Assembly (NCBI GenBank): GCA_029562645.1
Contig: JAKQUI010000077.1
Span: forward strand, 1-64,000
Direction of reading: 5' to 3'
DNA: 64,000 nt
DNA from: Spirochaetota bacterium
GTDB taxonomy: Bacteria; Spirochaetota; UBA4802; JAKQUI01
The notes beneath the pieces are model-generated. The model saw nothing but the letters and a program-made list of their open reading frames with translations. It ran no database searches and was not told the origin of the DNA. The stretch's first letter is position 1. Each line of letters starts with the position of its first letter. The translations under genes were made by a program, and so were the position numbers. Shown piece after piece: positions 17,608 to 26,581 of this stretch.

Positions 17608-20358
17608 GTGAAGATCAAGTACAAGCTGATCCTCGTCCTGGCGGTGGTGATTCTGGTCGCCTCGCTGCCGCTGTCGCTGTTCATCCTCGGCGAGCAGGAG
17701 AACGAAAAGATCGCGCTCATCTCGCGACAGGGCGCGCTCAACAGCCGCATCCTGGCGCGCTCGGCGATGAACATCCTCCTCATGAACGGCGGCAATGTCT
17801 CCGTGGCCCAGGTGGACGCGCGGGACATGATGGGCATGTTCGCGCCGCTTACGGAGCACGGCCTGGTGCTCGCCGACGCCGTGCTCGTGTCCGCGCGGCA
17901 GGACTACAACGGCGCACTGCTCGCGCGCATGCGAACGGGCGCGCCCGGCGCGCGGACCGATGATAAGCGCTCCCTCGCGCCCGAAGAGCTCGAGCGCCTG
18001 GTGCGCCATCCGGGATTTGCCGAGGCCCATCCGCCCGGAATCGACGAGGACTGCTATGAGTTCGTATCGGCGAGCGACCCGGCGCGTCGGGGGGCCTACT
18101 GCATCGGCCGGCTGGTGTTCTCCAAGCGCGTGGTGCTCGCGCCCATACGCCGGCTGCGCCTCATCATCTACGGCGCCACGGCCTTCTCCATCGGGCTGGT
18201 CTGCCTCCTCGGGTTCGCGCTCAGCCGGTTCATCTCGCGCCCCATCGACACCCTCACCGAGGGCTTGCGGAAGATCGAGATCGGCGACCTGGACTCGCAG
18301 CTTCCGGTGCGCGGGCACGACGAGCTCTCGCGCCTGGCGACCACCTTCAACCACCTGTTGCGCATGATCAACCTGCAGATGGGAAGCCTCATCGCCTCCA
18401 ACCGGGAGTTGAAGCGCCTGGACCAGCTCAAGGACGAGTTTCTGGCGAACATGACGCACGAGCTGCGCACGCCCCTGGCCGGGATGATCGGCCTGGCCGA
18501 GGCGCTCCAGAAGGGCGCCGCGGGCGAGCTCCCCGACGCGGCCCGGCACGATCTTACGCTTATCGAGGCGGGGGGGAGGCGCCTCTCCGGGCTGGTGAAC
18601 GACATCCTGGACTACTCCAAGCTCAAGTACCGGGACATCGAGCTTTCGCCCGGCCCCGTGGACATGCACTCGGTCGCGCAGTCGGTGCTTGCGGTTTTAA
18701 GCGCGCTTATCGCGAAAAAATCGCTCACGGTCGAAAATCGCATCGCGCCCGGCGCGGCCGTGGTCCTGGGCGACAAGGAACGGCTGCTGCAGGTGATGAT
18801 GAACCTGGTGGGCAATGCGGTCAAGTTCACCGAGCGCGGCGGCATCGTGATCGCGGCCGAGGACGATCCGCGCGACGCCGAGATGGCGATGATCGTCGTG
18901 AGCGACACCGGGATCGGCGTTCCCGCCGACAAGGTCGACCGCATTTTCGAGATGTTCGAACAGGCCGACGGCTCCCTCTCGCGCAGCTACGGCGGGACCG
19001 GGATCGGCCTGGCCATCACCCGGAAGCTCATCGAAATGCATGGCGGCCGCATTTGGGTCGATGCCGTTCCGGGCGGGGGATCGCGCTTCTCGTTCACCGT
19101 TCGCCGCTCCCCCCGGCGCGCGACGCCCGAGGGCGAGACCGCCGCGCTGCCGGCGCTCCCCGCCATCACCGGCGAGGACGTGCGCAGCCCCGCCGCGTCG
19201 GCCCGCGATGCGCGCGAGGAGCCGCCGCGACGCGTGCTCATCGTCGAGGACGACCCCATCAACATGCAGGTGCTGGTCAATTACCTCGCGCTGGAGGGAT
19301 ACGACGCCCTGACCGCCGAGACCGGTCCCGACGCGCTCGCGCTGCTCGAGAGCGCCCCCGCGCCCGACCTGGTGATCCTGGACGTGATGCTCCCGAAGCT
19401 GTCCGGCTACGACGTGTGCCGCCGCATCCGCGCGACCTACCAGCACCACGACCTCCCGGTGCTCATGCTCACCGCGAAGGTGCGCCCGGAGGACGTGGTC
19501 GCCGGGATCGAGGCCGGGGCGAACGATTACCTCCCCAAGCCGGTGAGCAAGGAGGAGCTGCTCGCCCGGGTGAACAATCTCATCTCCATGAAAAACGCGG
19601 TGCGCGAGCGCGAGGAGCTGCTCAACCTGAAGCGCGACCTGCACATCGCCCACGAGATCCAGCAGGCGCTCTTGTCGCAGGACCTGCCGCGCAACGAGCG
19701 CGCGACCGTCGCGCTGCGCTATCTCCCCATGTACGAGCTCGGCGGCGACTTCTACAGCGTGGGCCTCGCCGACGAGACGAAACTGACCATCCTCATCGCC
19801 GACGTCTCGGGCCACGGGATCGCCGCCGCGCTCATCTGCGCCATGCTCAAGGTCGCCTGCTCCATCCACCGAGAGGAGGCGCAGGACCCGTCGCGTTTTT
19901 TCGAGCGGGTCAACGCGACCATGTACGACCACTGCTATGGGCAGTTCGTGACCGCCTGTTATATCGCCGTGGACCTATCGGCGCGCATCATGGTTCAGGC
20001 GAACGCCGGGCACTGGCCCGCGCTGGTGTGGAAGCGGAACGAGGGCCGGATGCTCGCGGACCGGCCGCAGAGCATGCCCTTCGGATGGGTGCCCGAGGAA
20101 TCGTTCGTGTCCCTGACGGCCGCGCTCGATCCGGGCGACCGCATCGTGCTGTACACCGACGGCATCATCGAGGCGCGCGATTACGACAACCAGATGTTCG
20201 GCGACCGGCGGTTCCACGACCTCATCATCCGGACGCAGGATTCGCCCCCGGAGGAGGCCGCCGACGCGATCATGCGCGCGGTGACGGAATGGTCGGGGAA
20301 GGCCGACGGCGAGAGCCTGGCCGACGACGTGACGCTTGTCGTGATCGACGTGGCGTGA
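17608..20358 (+). CDS. Hybrid histidine kinase - receiver - PP2C (SpoIIE-type) phosphatase
   Basis: The protein has 916 residues, starting at GTG 17608 with GGGAG 8 bases upstream. It has a helix at 5-27, an extracytoplasmic sensor of about 150 residues, a second helix at about 185-206 and HAMP to about 260. A HisKA domain follows with His284 in NMTHELRTP. The HATPase has LVGNAVKF (N box), VVSDTGIGVP (G1) and GGTGIGLAI (G2). The receiver's phospho-acceptor is Asp592 in VILDVMLP. A coiled linker leads to a C-terminal PP2C domain with metal Asp714 (ELGGDFYS) and Asp732 (IADVSGHG). Thus one protein could both phosphorylate itself and dephosphorylate a Ser/Thr target, typically a STAS anti-anti-sigma; a STAS gene lies at 27678-28019. 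Confidence 0.92.
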   Translation: MKIKYKLILVLAVVILVASLPLSLFILGEQENEKIALISRQGALNSRILARSAMNILLMNGGNVSVAQVDARDMMGMFAPLTEHGLVLADAVLVSARQDYNGALLARMRTGAPGARTDDKRSLAPEELERLVRHPGFAEAHPPGIDEDCYEFVSASDPARRGAYCIGRLVFSKRVVLAPIRRLRLIIYGATAFSIGLVCLLGFALSRFISRPIDTLTEGLRKIEIGDLDSQLPVRGHDELSRLATTFNHLLRMINLQMGSLIASNRELKRLDQLKDEFLANMTHELRTPLAGMIGLAEALQKGAAGELPDAARHDLTLIEAGGRRLSGLVNDILDYSKLKYRDIELSPGPVDMHSVAQSVLAVLSALIAKKSLTVENRIAPGAAVVLGDKERLLQVMMNLVGNAVKFTERGGIVIAAEDDPRDAEMAMIVVSDTGIGVPADKVDRIFEMFEQADGSLSRSYGGTGIGLAITRKLIEMHGGRIWVDAVPGGGSRFSFTVRRSPRRATPEGETAALPALPAITGEDVRSPAASARDAREEPPRRVLIVEDDPINMQVLVNYLALEGYDALTAETGPDALALLESAPAPDLVILDVMLPKLSGYDVCRRIRATYQHHDLPVLMLTAKVRPEDVVAGIEAGANDYLPKPVSKEELLARVNNLISMKNAVREREELLNLKRDLHIAHEIQQALLSQDLPRNERATVALRYLPMYELGGDFYSVGLADETKLTILIADVSGHGIAAALICAMLKVACSIHREEAQDPSRFFERVNATMYDHCYGQFVTACYIAVDLSARIMVQANAGHWPALVWKRNEGRMLADRPQSMPFGWVPEESFVSLTAALDPGDRIVLYTDGIIEARDYDNQMFGDRRFHDLIIRTQDSPPEEAADAIMRAVTEWSGKADGESLADDVTLVVIDVA

Positions 20359-20386
20359 GGATGTGCGCGGCGGGTCTTTAACGCGC

Positions 20387-20411
20387 GAGAGGCGGCCGAA
20401 AGCCGCCTCTC
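20387..20411. terminator. Stem-loop between convergent genes
   Basis: A perfect 10-bp stem (GAGAGGCGGC at 20387-20396, GCCGCCTCTC at 20402-20411) with a CGAAA loop lies between the convergent kinase gene and FKBP gene. It lacks a following T-run, so termination strength is uncertain. Confidence 0.55.
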
Positions 20412-20487
20412 AGGGACGTGTCCCGGGAATCGCCACGCCGGCGTGCCGGATCAGGCGTTTCCCGATACAGTGACGATTGCGTGTCGC

Positions 20488-21165
20488 TTACTTCTTGATC
20501 TCCAACAGCTCCACCTCGAAGTTCAGGACCGAGTTGCCGGGGATGCGCTGGTTGCCCTGCTCGCCGTAGCCGAGCTTGGCGGGGATGGTCAGCTCGTACT
20601 TCGAGCCCACCTTCATGAGCTGCAGGCCCTCCGTCCAGCCCGGAATCACCTGATTGAGGCGGAACTCGGCCGGCTGATTGCGCTTGTAGGAGCTGTCGAA
20701 CTCGGTGCCGTCGATGAGCGTCCCGCGATAGTGCACCTTGACCATGTCGGTGGGCCGGGGAGACGCGCCGGCGCCCTCCTTGACCACCTTGTACTGCAGG
20801 CCGCTCGCGGTCACCTTCACGCCGTCCTTCGCCTTGTTCTTCGTGAGATACTCCTCGCCCGTCTTCAGGTTCTCGGCGGCCTTCGCGATCTGCTTTTGCA
20901 TCATGCCCTCGCTCACCTTCTGGAAGGCGGCGCGGATCTCTTCGTCGGCGATGCGGCTCTTCTGCCCCTTGTACACGTCCTCGACCGCCTGGACGAAGGC
21001 CTTGATGTCGATCTCGAACCCGCGGTTCTTCATGTCGTTCGCGAACTGCATGCCCAGCCCGTAGCTCACCTTTGCGGTGTCGGAATCGAGCGAGGCCTTG
21101 CATGAGGTCACGGGGAGCGCCCCGAGGAGGATCAGCGCAAAAACGGCGTGTTTCATGTTCTTCAT
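20488..21165 (-). CDS. FKBP-type peptidyl-prolyl isomerase lipoprotein (FkpA/Mip-like)
   Basis: The protein has 225 residues. The start at 21165 has AAGGA 7 bases upstream. The signal ends in a lipobox PVTSC (Cys22). A helical dimerisation region (about 25-110, with VSYGLGMQFANDMKNRG) precedes the FKBP domain (about 125-225), with the active-site residues in VHYRGTLIDGTEFDSSY, the VIPGWTEGLQLM helix and the YGEQG loop. This is the domain order of Mip/FkpA, which catalyses proline isomerisation in the periplasm and can act as a chaperone. It is presumably outer-membrane anchored. Confidence 0.92.
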   Translation of the reverse strand: MKNMKHAVFALILLGALPVTSCKASLDSDTAKVSYGLGMQFANDMKNRGFEIDIKAFVQAVEDVYKGQKSRIADEEIRAAFQKVSEGMMQKQIAKAAENLKTGEEYLTKNKAKDGVKVTASGLQYKVVKEGAGASPRPTDMVKVHYRGTLIDGTEFDSSYKRNQPAEFRLNQVIPGWTEGLQLMKVGSKYELTIPAKLGYGEQGNQRIPGNSVLNFEVELLEIKK

Positions 21166-21381
21166 TGGATTATCCTTTGTTGAGAGTTCAACCGGCACCG
21201 GGGCGCCGCTCGGCGTTCGGTGGATCGATGAAGCGGCCCGCGCGGGTGATGTCGCCGGTGCGCCCGCGTGACCGCCGGTTGTTGGAGTGAACAGAACCGG
21301 CCGTACGGGCCTTCTGTCAATTAACTTTTCCCGGCGCCCGTCGGCGGACGGGCGCGATCGTCACGGCCGTGCGGCCACGCC

Positions 21382-22461
21382 CTATTCGTACCGGCTGATG
21401 TCCACGCCGCGCGCGCGGGCCCGGGCGCGGTACCACTCCATCTCGTCGGCGGGCGGTTCCATCCGCTGGTCGTCGGGCTTGCGGATGAGCGTGATGGCCT
21501 TCGACGGGCACTTCGTGACGCACAGGCCGCAGCCGATGCACTTCGCCTCGTTGATCACGTTGCGGCCCTCGCCCTTCGTGATCGCCCTGATCGTGCAGCG
21601 CGTGTCGATGCACGTGTCGCACTGCGTGCATTTCTCCGGGTCGATGCGCGCGAAGTAGTGCGAGTTGATGATGTTGGGCGCGCCCTTCCGCGCCCCGATG
21701 AGCTGGCCGCAGCAGCACCCGCAACAGTTGCAGATGAACACGTGGCCCTCGCGCACATTGCTGGTCGTGTGCACCAGCCCGGCGTCCTCCGCCATCCTCA
21801 GGATGTCGTAGGTCTCCTCCCGGGTGATGATCCGCGGCTTCATGGGATGGTCCACGAAGAAATTCTCGTGCTCGGAGATCGCCAGGCACACCTCGCGCGG
21901 CTTGTCGCAGCCGCGGCCGGTGAGGTCGTTCTGCTTCTTGCAGATGCACTCGTTCACGGCGAAGGATTTTCCCTTCTCGATGATGGCGGAGACGCGCTCA
22001 TAGGGGAGCGCCTCCTGGCCGGCCCGTATCTCCGTCTCGATGGGGACCACCTGCGAGATCTGCGGTTTCTGCATGAATAGCGGCGGGCCCAGCGTTCGGA
22101 TGTACTCCAGGCACATCTCGGCGAGTTCCTTGTCCATGAACGGAAGCTGGAACTCGTAGATGCCGACGATCCACGGGACCAGCCGGTACACCTGCTCGCT
22201 TCCCCGCGGGTCGCGCAGGATCTGCCCCTTCTCCCACATGCGCTCAAGGACGGGAACGAGCACCTCCGCCGGTCGGCCGGCCCGGACCGATATCTCCGCG
22301 GGCGATTCCCCATGCAGCCTGAGATGGCAGAAGAGCTCGGCCTCCTCCGCGGTGAAGATCCGTTTCAGGAGCTTCATCTCCACGCCGCTGGGCGTGCGCG
22401 GGAAGCCGTTGGGGAGACCGTCGAGTACATCGATCAGTTTTTCGTATATCGCCTCGCTCAT
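21382..22461 (-). CDS. Cys-rich 4Fe-4S ferredoxin-type protein with N-terminal winged-helix-like region
   Basis: The protein has 359 residues and starts at 22461 with AGGAG 7 bases upstream. Residues 1-100 resemble a winged-helix module (EMKLLKRIFTAEEAELF, SPAEISVRAGRPAEVLVPVL). A central domain contains CxC at 172/174, more Cys at 185 and 192, and an unusual run of six cysteines within 244-251 (CNCCGCCC). Two C-terminal ferredoxin-type clusters follow, CTQCDTCIDTRC and CIGCGLCVTKC. The set of clusters suggests electron transfer coupled to a regulatory or redox centre. It is transcribed away from two flavodoxin-like genes across a perfect palindrome, which makes functional coupling likely. 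The specific reaction is unknown. Confidence 0.8.
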   Translation of the reverse strand: MSEAIYEKLIDVLDGLPNGFPRTPSGVEMKLLKRIFTAEEAELFCHLRLHGESPAEISVRAGRPAEVLVPVLERMWEKGQILRDPRGSEQVYRLVPWIVGIYEFQLPFMDKELAEMCLEYIRTLGPPLFMQKPQISQVVPIETEIRAGQEALPYERVSAIIEKGKSFAVNECICKKQNDLTGRGCDKPREVCLAISEHENFFVDHPMKPRIITREETYDILRMAEDAGLVHTTSNVREGHVFICNCCGCCCGQLIGARKGAPNIINSHYFARIDPEKCTQCDTCIDTRCTIRAITKGEGRNVINEAKCIGCGLCVTKCPSKAITLIRKPDDQRMEPPADEMEWYRARARARGVDISRYE

Positions 22462-22497
22462 GGTGATTCTCCTGCAAAAAAGCCTTGCAAAATTACA

Positions 22498-22518
22498 TAA
22501 CATAACAATGTTATGTTA
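22498..22518. promoter_or_regulatory. Perfect dyad operator between divergent redox genes
   Basis: Half-sites TAACATAACA and TGTTATGTTA flank a single A, giving a perfect 10+1+10 dyad. It lies midway between the divergent starts at 22461 and 22560. A TTGACA-like -35 box for the minus-strand gene and a TATGAT -10-like box for the plus-strand gene (22524-22529) lie immediately beside it, so a bound dimer would cover both promoters. No regulator gene is adjacent. Confidence 0.7.
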
Positions 22519-22559
22519 CAAAGTATGATGTCAACGCTTTTTTTCTGGAGAAGACCTTC

Positions 22560-23111
22560 ATGAAAATATTGATCCTGAACGGAAATCCCGACGCGAGCGA
22601 TACGGGCCTCGACGACTATATCGCCGAGCTGGGTACACAGCTGGCCGAATCCGGCAATGACGCCGAGCTGGTCACCCTGCGAGAGAAGAAGATCAGGCCC
22701 TGCACGGGCTGTTTCGGCTGCTGGATCAAGACGCCGGGAACCTGCAGTATCCCCGACGACGCGATTGAGCTCGCCGGGAGGTACCTCGCCGCTGATGTGG
22801 TCATTCTGGCGTCGCCGCTCGTCAACGGGTACCTCTCGTCCCTGTTGAAGAATGCGATCGACCGGAATATACCGATCATCCATCCGTACCTGGAGGCGGT
22901 GGACGGCGAGGTGCATCATCTGAAGCGCTACGACCGCTATCCGGAGATCGGCATTCTGCTGCAGCGGGAGCCCTCCACGGATGAAGAGGATATTGAAATC
23001 GTGACGGACCTGTTCAAGCGCATGATCATCAACATGCGCACAACACTGAAGTTCCTCGAATTCACCGACAAACCCGCACCGGAGGTGGCACATGCAGTTA
23101 ACATTCATTAA
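22560..23111 (+). CDS. Flavodoxin-fold NAD(P)H-dependent oxidoreductase (iron-sulfur flavoprotein-like)
   Basis: The protein has 183 residues in a flavodoxin-like fold, starting ILILNGNPDASDTG (phosphate loop) with ADVVILASPLVNGYLSSLLK as the second FMN-binding segment. A CTGCFGCW motif near residues 49-56 (CxxCxxC) is typical of iron-sulfur flavoproteins or FMN-reductases carrying a CxxC redox site. It is read divergently from the ferredoxin-like gene and overlaps the next reductase gene by 20 bases. Together they would form a redox module in the cytosol; electron donors and acceptors are unknown. Confidence 0.8.
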   Translation: MKILILNGNPDASDTGLDDYIAELGTQLAESGNDAELVTLREKKIRPCTGCFGCWIKTPGTCSIPDDAIELAGRYLAADVVILASPLVNGYLSSLLKNAIDRNIPIIHPYLEAVDGEVHHLKRYDRYPEIGILLQREPSTDEEDIEIVTDLFKRMIINMRTTLKFLEFTDKPAPEVAHAVNIH

Positions 23112-23748
23112 TGGCTCCCCGCGCGGGGCGAAGGGCAACACCGCGCGGCTGATGGACAACTTCGTGCGCGGATTCCTCGAGACGCCCGGCGCCTCCTGCG
23201 CGGTGGAATACGTCGCCAAACACCGAACCGACCTTGCGGGCCTGAAAAAAATCTTCTATGCGTCGGAGAACGTGATCATCGGGTTCCCCCTCTATGTCGA
23301 CGCCATGCCCGGCAGCGTGAAGGAATTCCTCGATGTGTTGATCCCGCCCCCGCAGGGCGCGGCGGTCCCCGCGCTCGGCTTCATGTCCCAGTGCGGCTTT
23401 CCCGAGACGGGGCACCTGCGCTTCGTGGAGCGGTATCTCGAGAAGTATACCAAGCGTCTCGGCGCGAGCTACCTGGGCTCCATCATGAAGGGCGGCGGCG
23501 AGGGGCTCCACATGCAGCCGAAATTTCTCGTGGATAAGTTCGAAAACGGCCTGCATTCCCTGGGAAAAAAATTCGGCGAGACCGGCAGGCTCGACAAAGA
23601 CGACCTTGACCGCTTCGCCTACCCCGAGCAGCTCACCCCGGAGCAGATCGGCGGTCTGCTTCCATACGTCAATACACGGCTCTGGGACGAATGGATGAAG
23701 GAGAACGGGGCGCTGGAGCGGAGCTTCGATCGGCCGTATCGGCAGTGA
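23092..23748 (+). CDS. Flavodoxin-fold NAD(P)H-dependent oxidoreductase
   Basis: The protein has 218 residues. The N-terminus FINGSPRGAKGNT is the FMN phosphate loop and IIGFPLYVDAMPGSVKEFL the second FMN segment, as in NADPH-dependent FMN reductases and related multimeric flavodoxin WrbA-like proteins. Start ATG 23092 lies within the preceding gene, preceded by GGAGG, so translation is coupled. The C-terminal half (about 120-218) is a longer helical extension than in minimal flavodoxins and may contribute an interaction surface. It shares the operator-controlled unit with the preceding reductase. Confidence 0.78.
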   Translation: MQLTFINGSPRGAKGNTARLMDNFVRGFLETPGASCAVEYVAKHRTDLAGLKKIFYASENVIIGFPLYVDAMPGSVKEFLDVLIPPPQGAAVPALGFMSQCGFPETGHLRFVERYLEKYTKRLGASYLGSIMKGGGEGLHMQPKFLVDKFENGLHSLGKKFGETGRLDKDDLDRFAYPEQLTPEQIGGLLPYVNTRLWDEWMKENGALERSFDRPYRQ

Positions 23749-23989
23749 GGAGAGCTCCCGGGTCGGCATGATCACCGACCGCAGCGCCGCGGATGATTAT
23801 TCGCCTGCGATATTTTACGGCCTGTGCCATGTGATGCTCCGCGCGAGGGGCGCAAACGCATTCACCGTTGGGTAATGACACCATCCCTGCCGCGGCGACG
23901 CGAACGGTACGGCGAACAGGATCCGCCCATTGAACATGGATATCTGGCAATGAGGAACGGACGCAACGGGAATGAAATTGCATTGAGAA

Positions 23990-24025
23990 AAAAAATCGTC
24001 CCCGGCGTACGGGGACGATTTTTTA
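23990..24025. terminator. Bidirectional intrinsic terminator
   Basis: The stem ATCGTCCCC / GGGGACGAT (23995-24003 and 24011-24019) is flanked by A and T runs on both sides, so it can terminate in both directions between the convergent genes ending at 23748 and 24083. In the remaining part of the 334-base gap I see no gene. Confidence 0.9.
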
Positions 24026-24082
24026 TATCGGCAGTTTCGTCACGTGATGATCACTACGGCCGTCACGGACGGTCCGAAATAA

Positions 24083-24421
24083 TCAGTCGGTAAACTCTAT
24101 ATCGGTTTCCTTGCAAAAATCGAACTTCGCCGGCGCCGATGAAGAGCCGTCCGCGTACTTTGCCATGATCTCCCATACGCACCCGGAGCTGTTCGTGGAT
24201 GCGTCCCAGTGCATGGTCTCGGTTTTGCCGGACGCGATCCCGCTCCCAACATCGAATGCGCCCCACTCCTTCTTCCCCGCTTCGCGTGCGAAGAGACCGA
24301 CAATCTTCGACTTGGAGCTGTTTTTGACTGTAAATTTGTACTCGGCGACCGCGTCCGTTGCATACAAGACCGGAACGACCAGCGACACGATAAGTCCAAT
24401 GACCAACAGCTTTTTCTTCAT
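24083..24421 (-). CDS. Small exported protein of unknown function
   Basis: The protein has 112 residues and starts at 24421 with GGAGG 8 bases upstream. A signal peptide (LLVIGLIVSLVVPVLYATDAVA) precedes a compact beta-rich domain containing EYKFTVKNSSKSKIVGLFA and MHWDASTNSSGCVWEIM, with two Cys that may pair. The pattern (an induced effect on 'vulnerable' Ser/Asn runs followed by a W-x-I strand) resembles small periplasmic domains seen in spirochaete genomes, but I do not recognise a family. A weak promoter-like pair, TTGACC and TACAGT with 19-base spacing, lies 44-74 bases upstream. Confidence 0.65.
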   Translation of the reverse strand: MKKKLLVIGLIVSLVVPVLYATDAVAEYKFTVKNSSKSKIVGLFAREAGKKEWGAFDVGSGIASGKTETMHWDASTNSSGCVWEIMAKYADGSSSAPAKFDFCKETDIEFTD

Positions 24422-24717
24422 AACCAAACCCTCCTGTGTAATGGCCTTAAGCCTTATGATCCACACTGTACCTAATCCGATATACGGGTGGTCAACAATT
24501 AATGCTTTGATAGGCCTTCAGTAATGATAAAAAAAGCACATTCGTGTTATTTAAGTTTAAATTATTGCCCCATCTTTTAATGTATAGTATTCGCCTGCGG
24601 GACAGTATTGGTAACGGATAAAAAATTGACAGACTGCAATAACCCTTCCAAGTAGCGTCAAACCGCCGAGCCCAAGGATATGGGTGTTCTTGCATATGCC
24701 AGGGAGATATTATCGCC

Positions 24718-26574
24718 ATGATCTTCGTCGAGAACCTTTCAAAGAGCTACGGGCGCCAGCTGTTATTTGACGCCGTGAGCTTTCGCGTGAACCCGCGAGA
24801 GCGCATCGGCCTGGTGGGGCGCAACGGGCACGGCAAGACCACGCTCTTCCGGATCATCACCGGCGAGGAGGGACCCGACGAGGGGAGCGTCTCCATACCG
24901 CGCAACTACCGCATGGGATACCTCCAGCAGCACCTCGCCTTTTCGCGCGAGACCGCCGTCGCCGAGGGCTCGCTTTCGCTGCCCGACGAGGAGCGCGGCG
25001 AGACCTGGCGCGTGGAGAAGGTCCTCTCGGGCCTCGGCTTCGGCGAGCGCGAGATGCGCTGCCATCCCCGCGAGCTCTCCGGCGGCTACCAGATCCGCCT
25101 CAACCTCGCGAAGGTGCTCATCGCCGAGCCGGACATGCTGCTTTTGGACGAGCCCAACAACTACCTGGACATCACCTCCATCCGCTGGCTCGAGCGCTTC
25201 CTCACGTCGTGGAAGGGCGAGCTCGTCCTCATCACCCACGACCGCACCTTCATGGACAACGTGGTCACGCACACGATGGGCATCCACCGCAGAAAGCTCC
25301 GGAAGGTCGCCGGCGGCACCGACAAGCTTTATTCCCAGATCGCCATGGAGGAGGAGATATACGAAAAGACGCGCGCGAACGACGAGCAGCGGCGCAAGGA
25401 GATCGAGCTCTTCGTTACGCGCTTCCGCGCCAAGGCGCGGCTGGGGGGACTGGTGCAGTCGCGCGTGAAGATGCTGGAGAAGATGGGCCAGCGGGACAAG
25501 CTGGAGAACATCAAGACGCTCGATTTCTCCTTCATCGGCGTTCCGTTCACGCCGCAGTACATCGTGAACATCGAGGACCTCTCCTTCGGCTACGAGACGG
25601 ACCGGCCGCTCATCACGGGACTCTCGATGAGCATCCGCGCGCGCGACCGGATCTGCGTAGTGGGAAAGAACGGCCGCGGGAAGACTACGCTCCTCAAGCT
25701 GATCGCGGGGGCGCTGGCGCCGGACGCGGGACGCGTCAGCATCAACCCCAAGGCGGTGATGGGCTACTACGAGCAGAGCAATGTGCAGGTCCTCAAGGAC
25801 TCGCGCTCGGTGCTCGACGAGGTGATGAACGCCAACCCCGGCCTCGACCGCACGCGCGCGTGGACCATCTGCGGTTCCATGATGTTCGAGGGCGACGACG
25901 CCCTGAAAAAGATCGCGGTGCTCTCCGGCGGCGAGAAGAGCCGCGTGCTGCTCGGCCGCATCATCGCCGCGCCGGTGAACCTGCTGCTCCTGGACGAGCC
26001 CACCAACCACCTCGACATGGAATCGTGCGACGCGCTGCTTGCGGCCATCGACAACTTCGACGGCGCGGTGATCATGGTCACGCACAACGAGATGTACTTA
26101 AACGCCCTCGCGGACCGTCTCATCGTGTTCCACAACGACACGGTCCGCGCCTTCGAGGGCGGCTATCAGCGCTTTCTCGAAAAGGGCGGCTGGGGGGACG
26201 AGGAGGCGGTCCTCCGCCAGGACGCGCCGTCGAAGCCCGCCGGCGAGGGCCGGAAGATCGGAAAGGCCGAGGCGCGCAAGATCCGCTCGAAAATCGTCGC
26301 CGAGCGCGCCCGGGCGCTCAAGCCGCTCGAAACGAAGGTCTCGGAGATCGAAGGGGCCATCCAGCGGCTCGAGAAGGAGCTCGAATCGCACACGGGCGAG
26401 ATCGTGACCGCGTCGCAGGAGAAAAACGGGAAGCGCGTGTCGGAGCTCTCGCAGCTCATCCATCGCTGCCGCGCCGAGATCGACGCGCGCTTCGACGAGC
26501 TCGAGGAGAGCACCCTGGCGCTCGAGCAGGCGTCGGCGCACTTCGACGCGCTGCTGTCGGAGGTCGAGGGGTAG
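24718..26574 (+). CDS. ABC-F family ATP-binding protein
   Basis: The protein has 618 residues with two ABC ATPase domains and no membrane segment, the ABC-F plan. Domain 1 has Walker A GRNGHGKTT, a signature LSGGYQ and Walker B LLLDEPNNYLD. Domain 2 has GKNGRGKTT, LSGGEKSR and LLLDEPTNHLD. The inter-domain linker lies at about 200-285 with the Arg/Lys-rich FRAKARLGGLVQSR stretch. The C-terminal 85 residues form a coiled coil, as in Uup/YheS-type proteins. ABC-F proteins bind the ribosome E-site to relieve stalled or antibiotic-bound ribosomes; which kind this is cannot be told. Domain 1 departs from the usual LSGGQ and LDEPTNHLD forms. Confidence 0.9.
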   Translation: MIFVENLSKSYGRQLLFDAVSFRVNPRERIGLVGRNGHGKTTLFRIITGEEGPDEGSVSIPRNYRMGYLQQHLAFSRETAVAEGSLSLPDEERGETWRVEKVLSGLGFGEREMRCHPRELSGGYQIRLNLAKVLIAEPDMLLLDEPNNYLDITSIRWLERFLTSWKGELVLITHDRTFMDNVVTHTMGIHRRKLRKVAGGTDKLYSQIAMEEEIYEKTRANDEQRRKEIELFVTRFRAKARLGGLVQSRVKMLEKMGQRDKLENIKTLDFSFIGVPFTPQYIVNIEDLSFGYETDRPLITGLSMSIRARDRICVVGKNGRGKTTLLKLIAGALAPDAGRVSINPKAVMGYYEQSNVQVLKDSRSVLDEVMNANPGLDRTRAWTICGSMMFEGDDALKKIAVLSGGEKSRVLLGRIIAAPVNLLLLDEPTNHLDMESCDALLAAIDNFDGAVIMVTHNEMYLNALADRLIVFHNDTVRAFEGGYQRFLEKGGWGDEEAVLRQDAPSKPAGEGRKIGKAEARKIRSKIVAERARALKPLETKVSEIEGAIQRLEKELESHTGEIVTASQEKNGKRVSELSQLIHRCRAEIDARFDELEESTLALEQASAHFDALLSEVEG

Positions 26575-26581
26575 CGGCCGC

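Noticed and set aside
23749-24082. 89-codon plus-strand frame after the second flavodoxin-like gene
   Set aside because: It runs through the bidirectional terminator and has no ribosome site.
24763-26085. 440-codon minus-strand frame opposite the ABC-F gene
   Set aside because: Its His/Val/Leu/Arg-rich composition is that of antisense translation of a high-GC gene, with no ribosome site.
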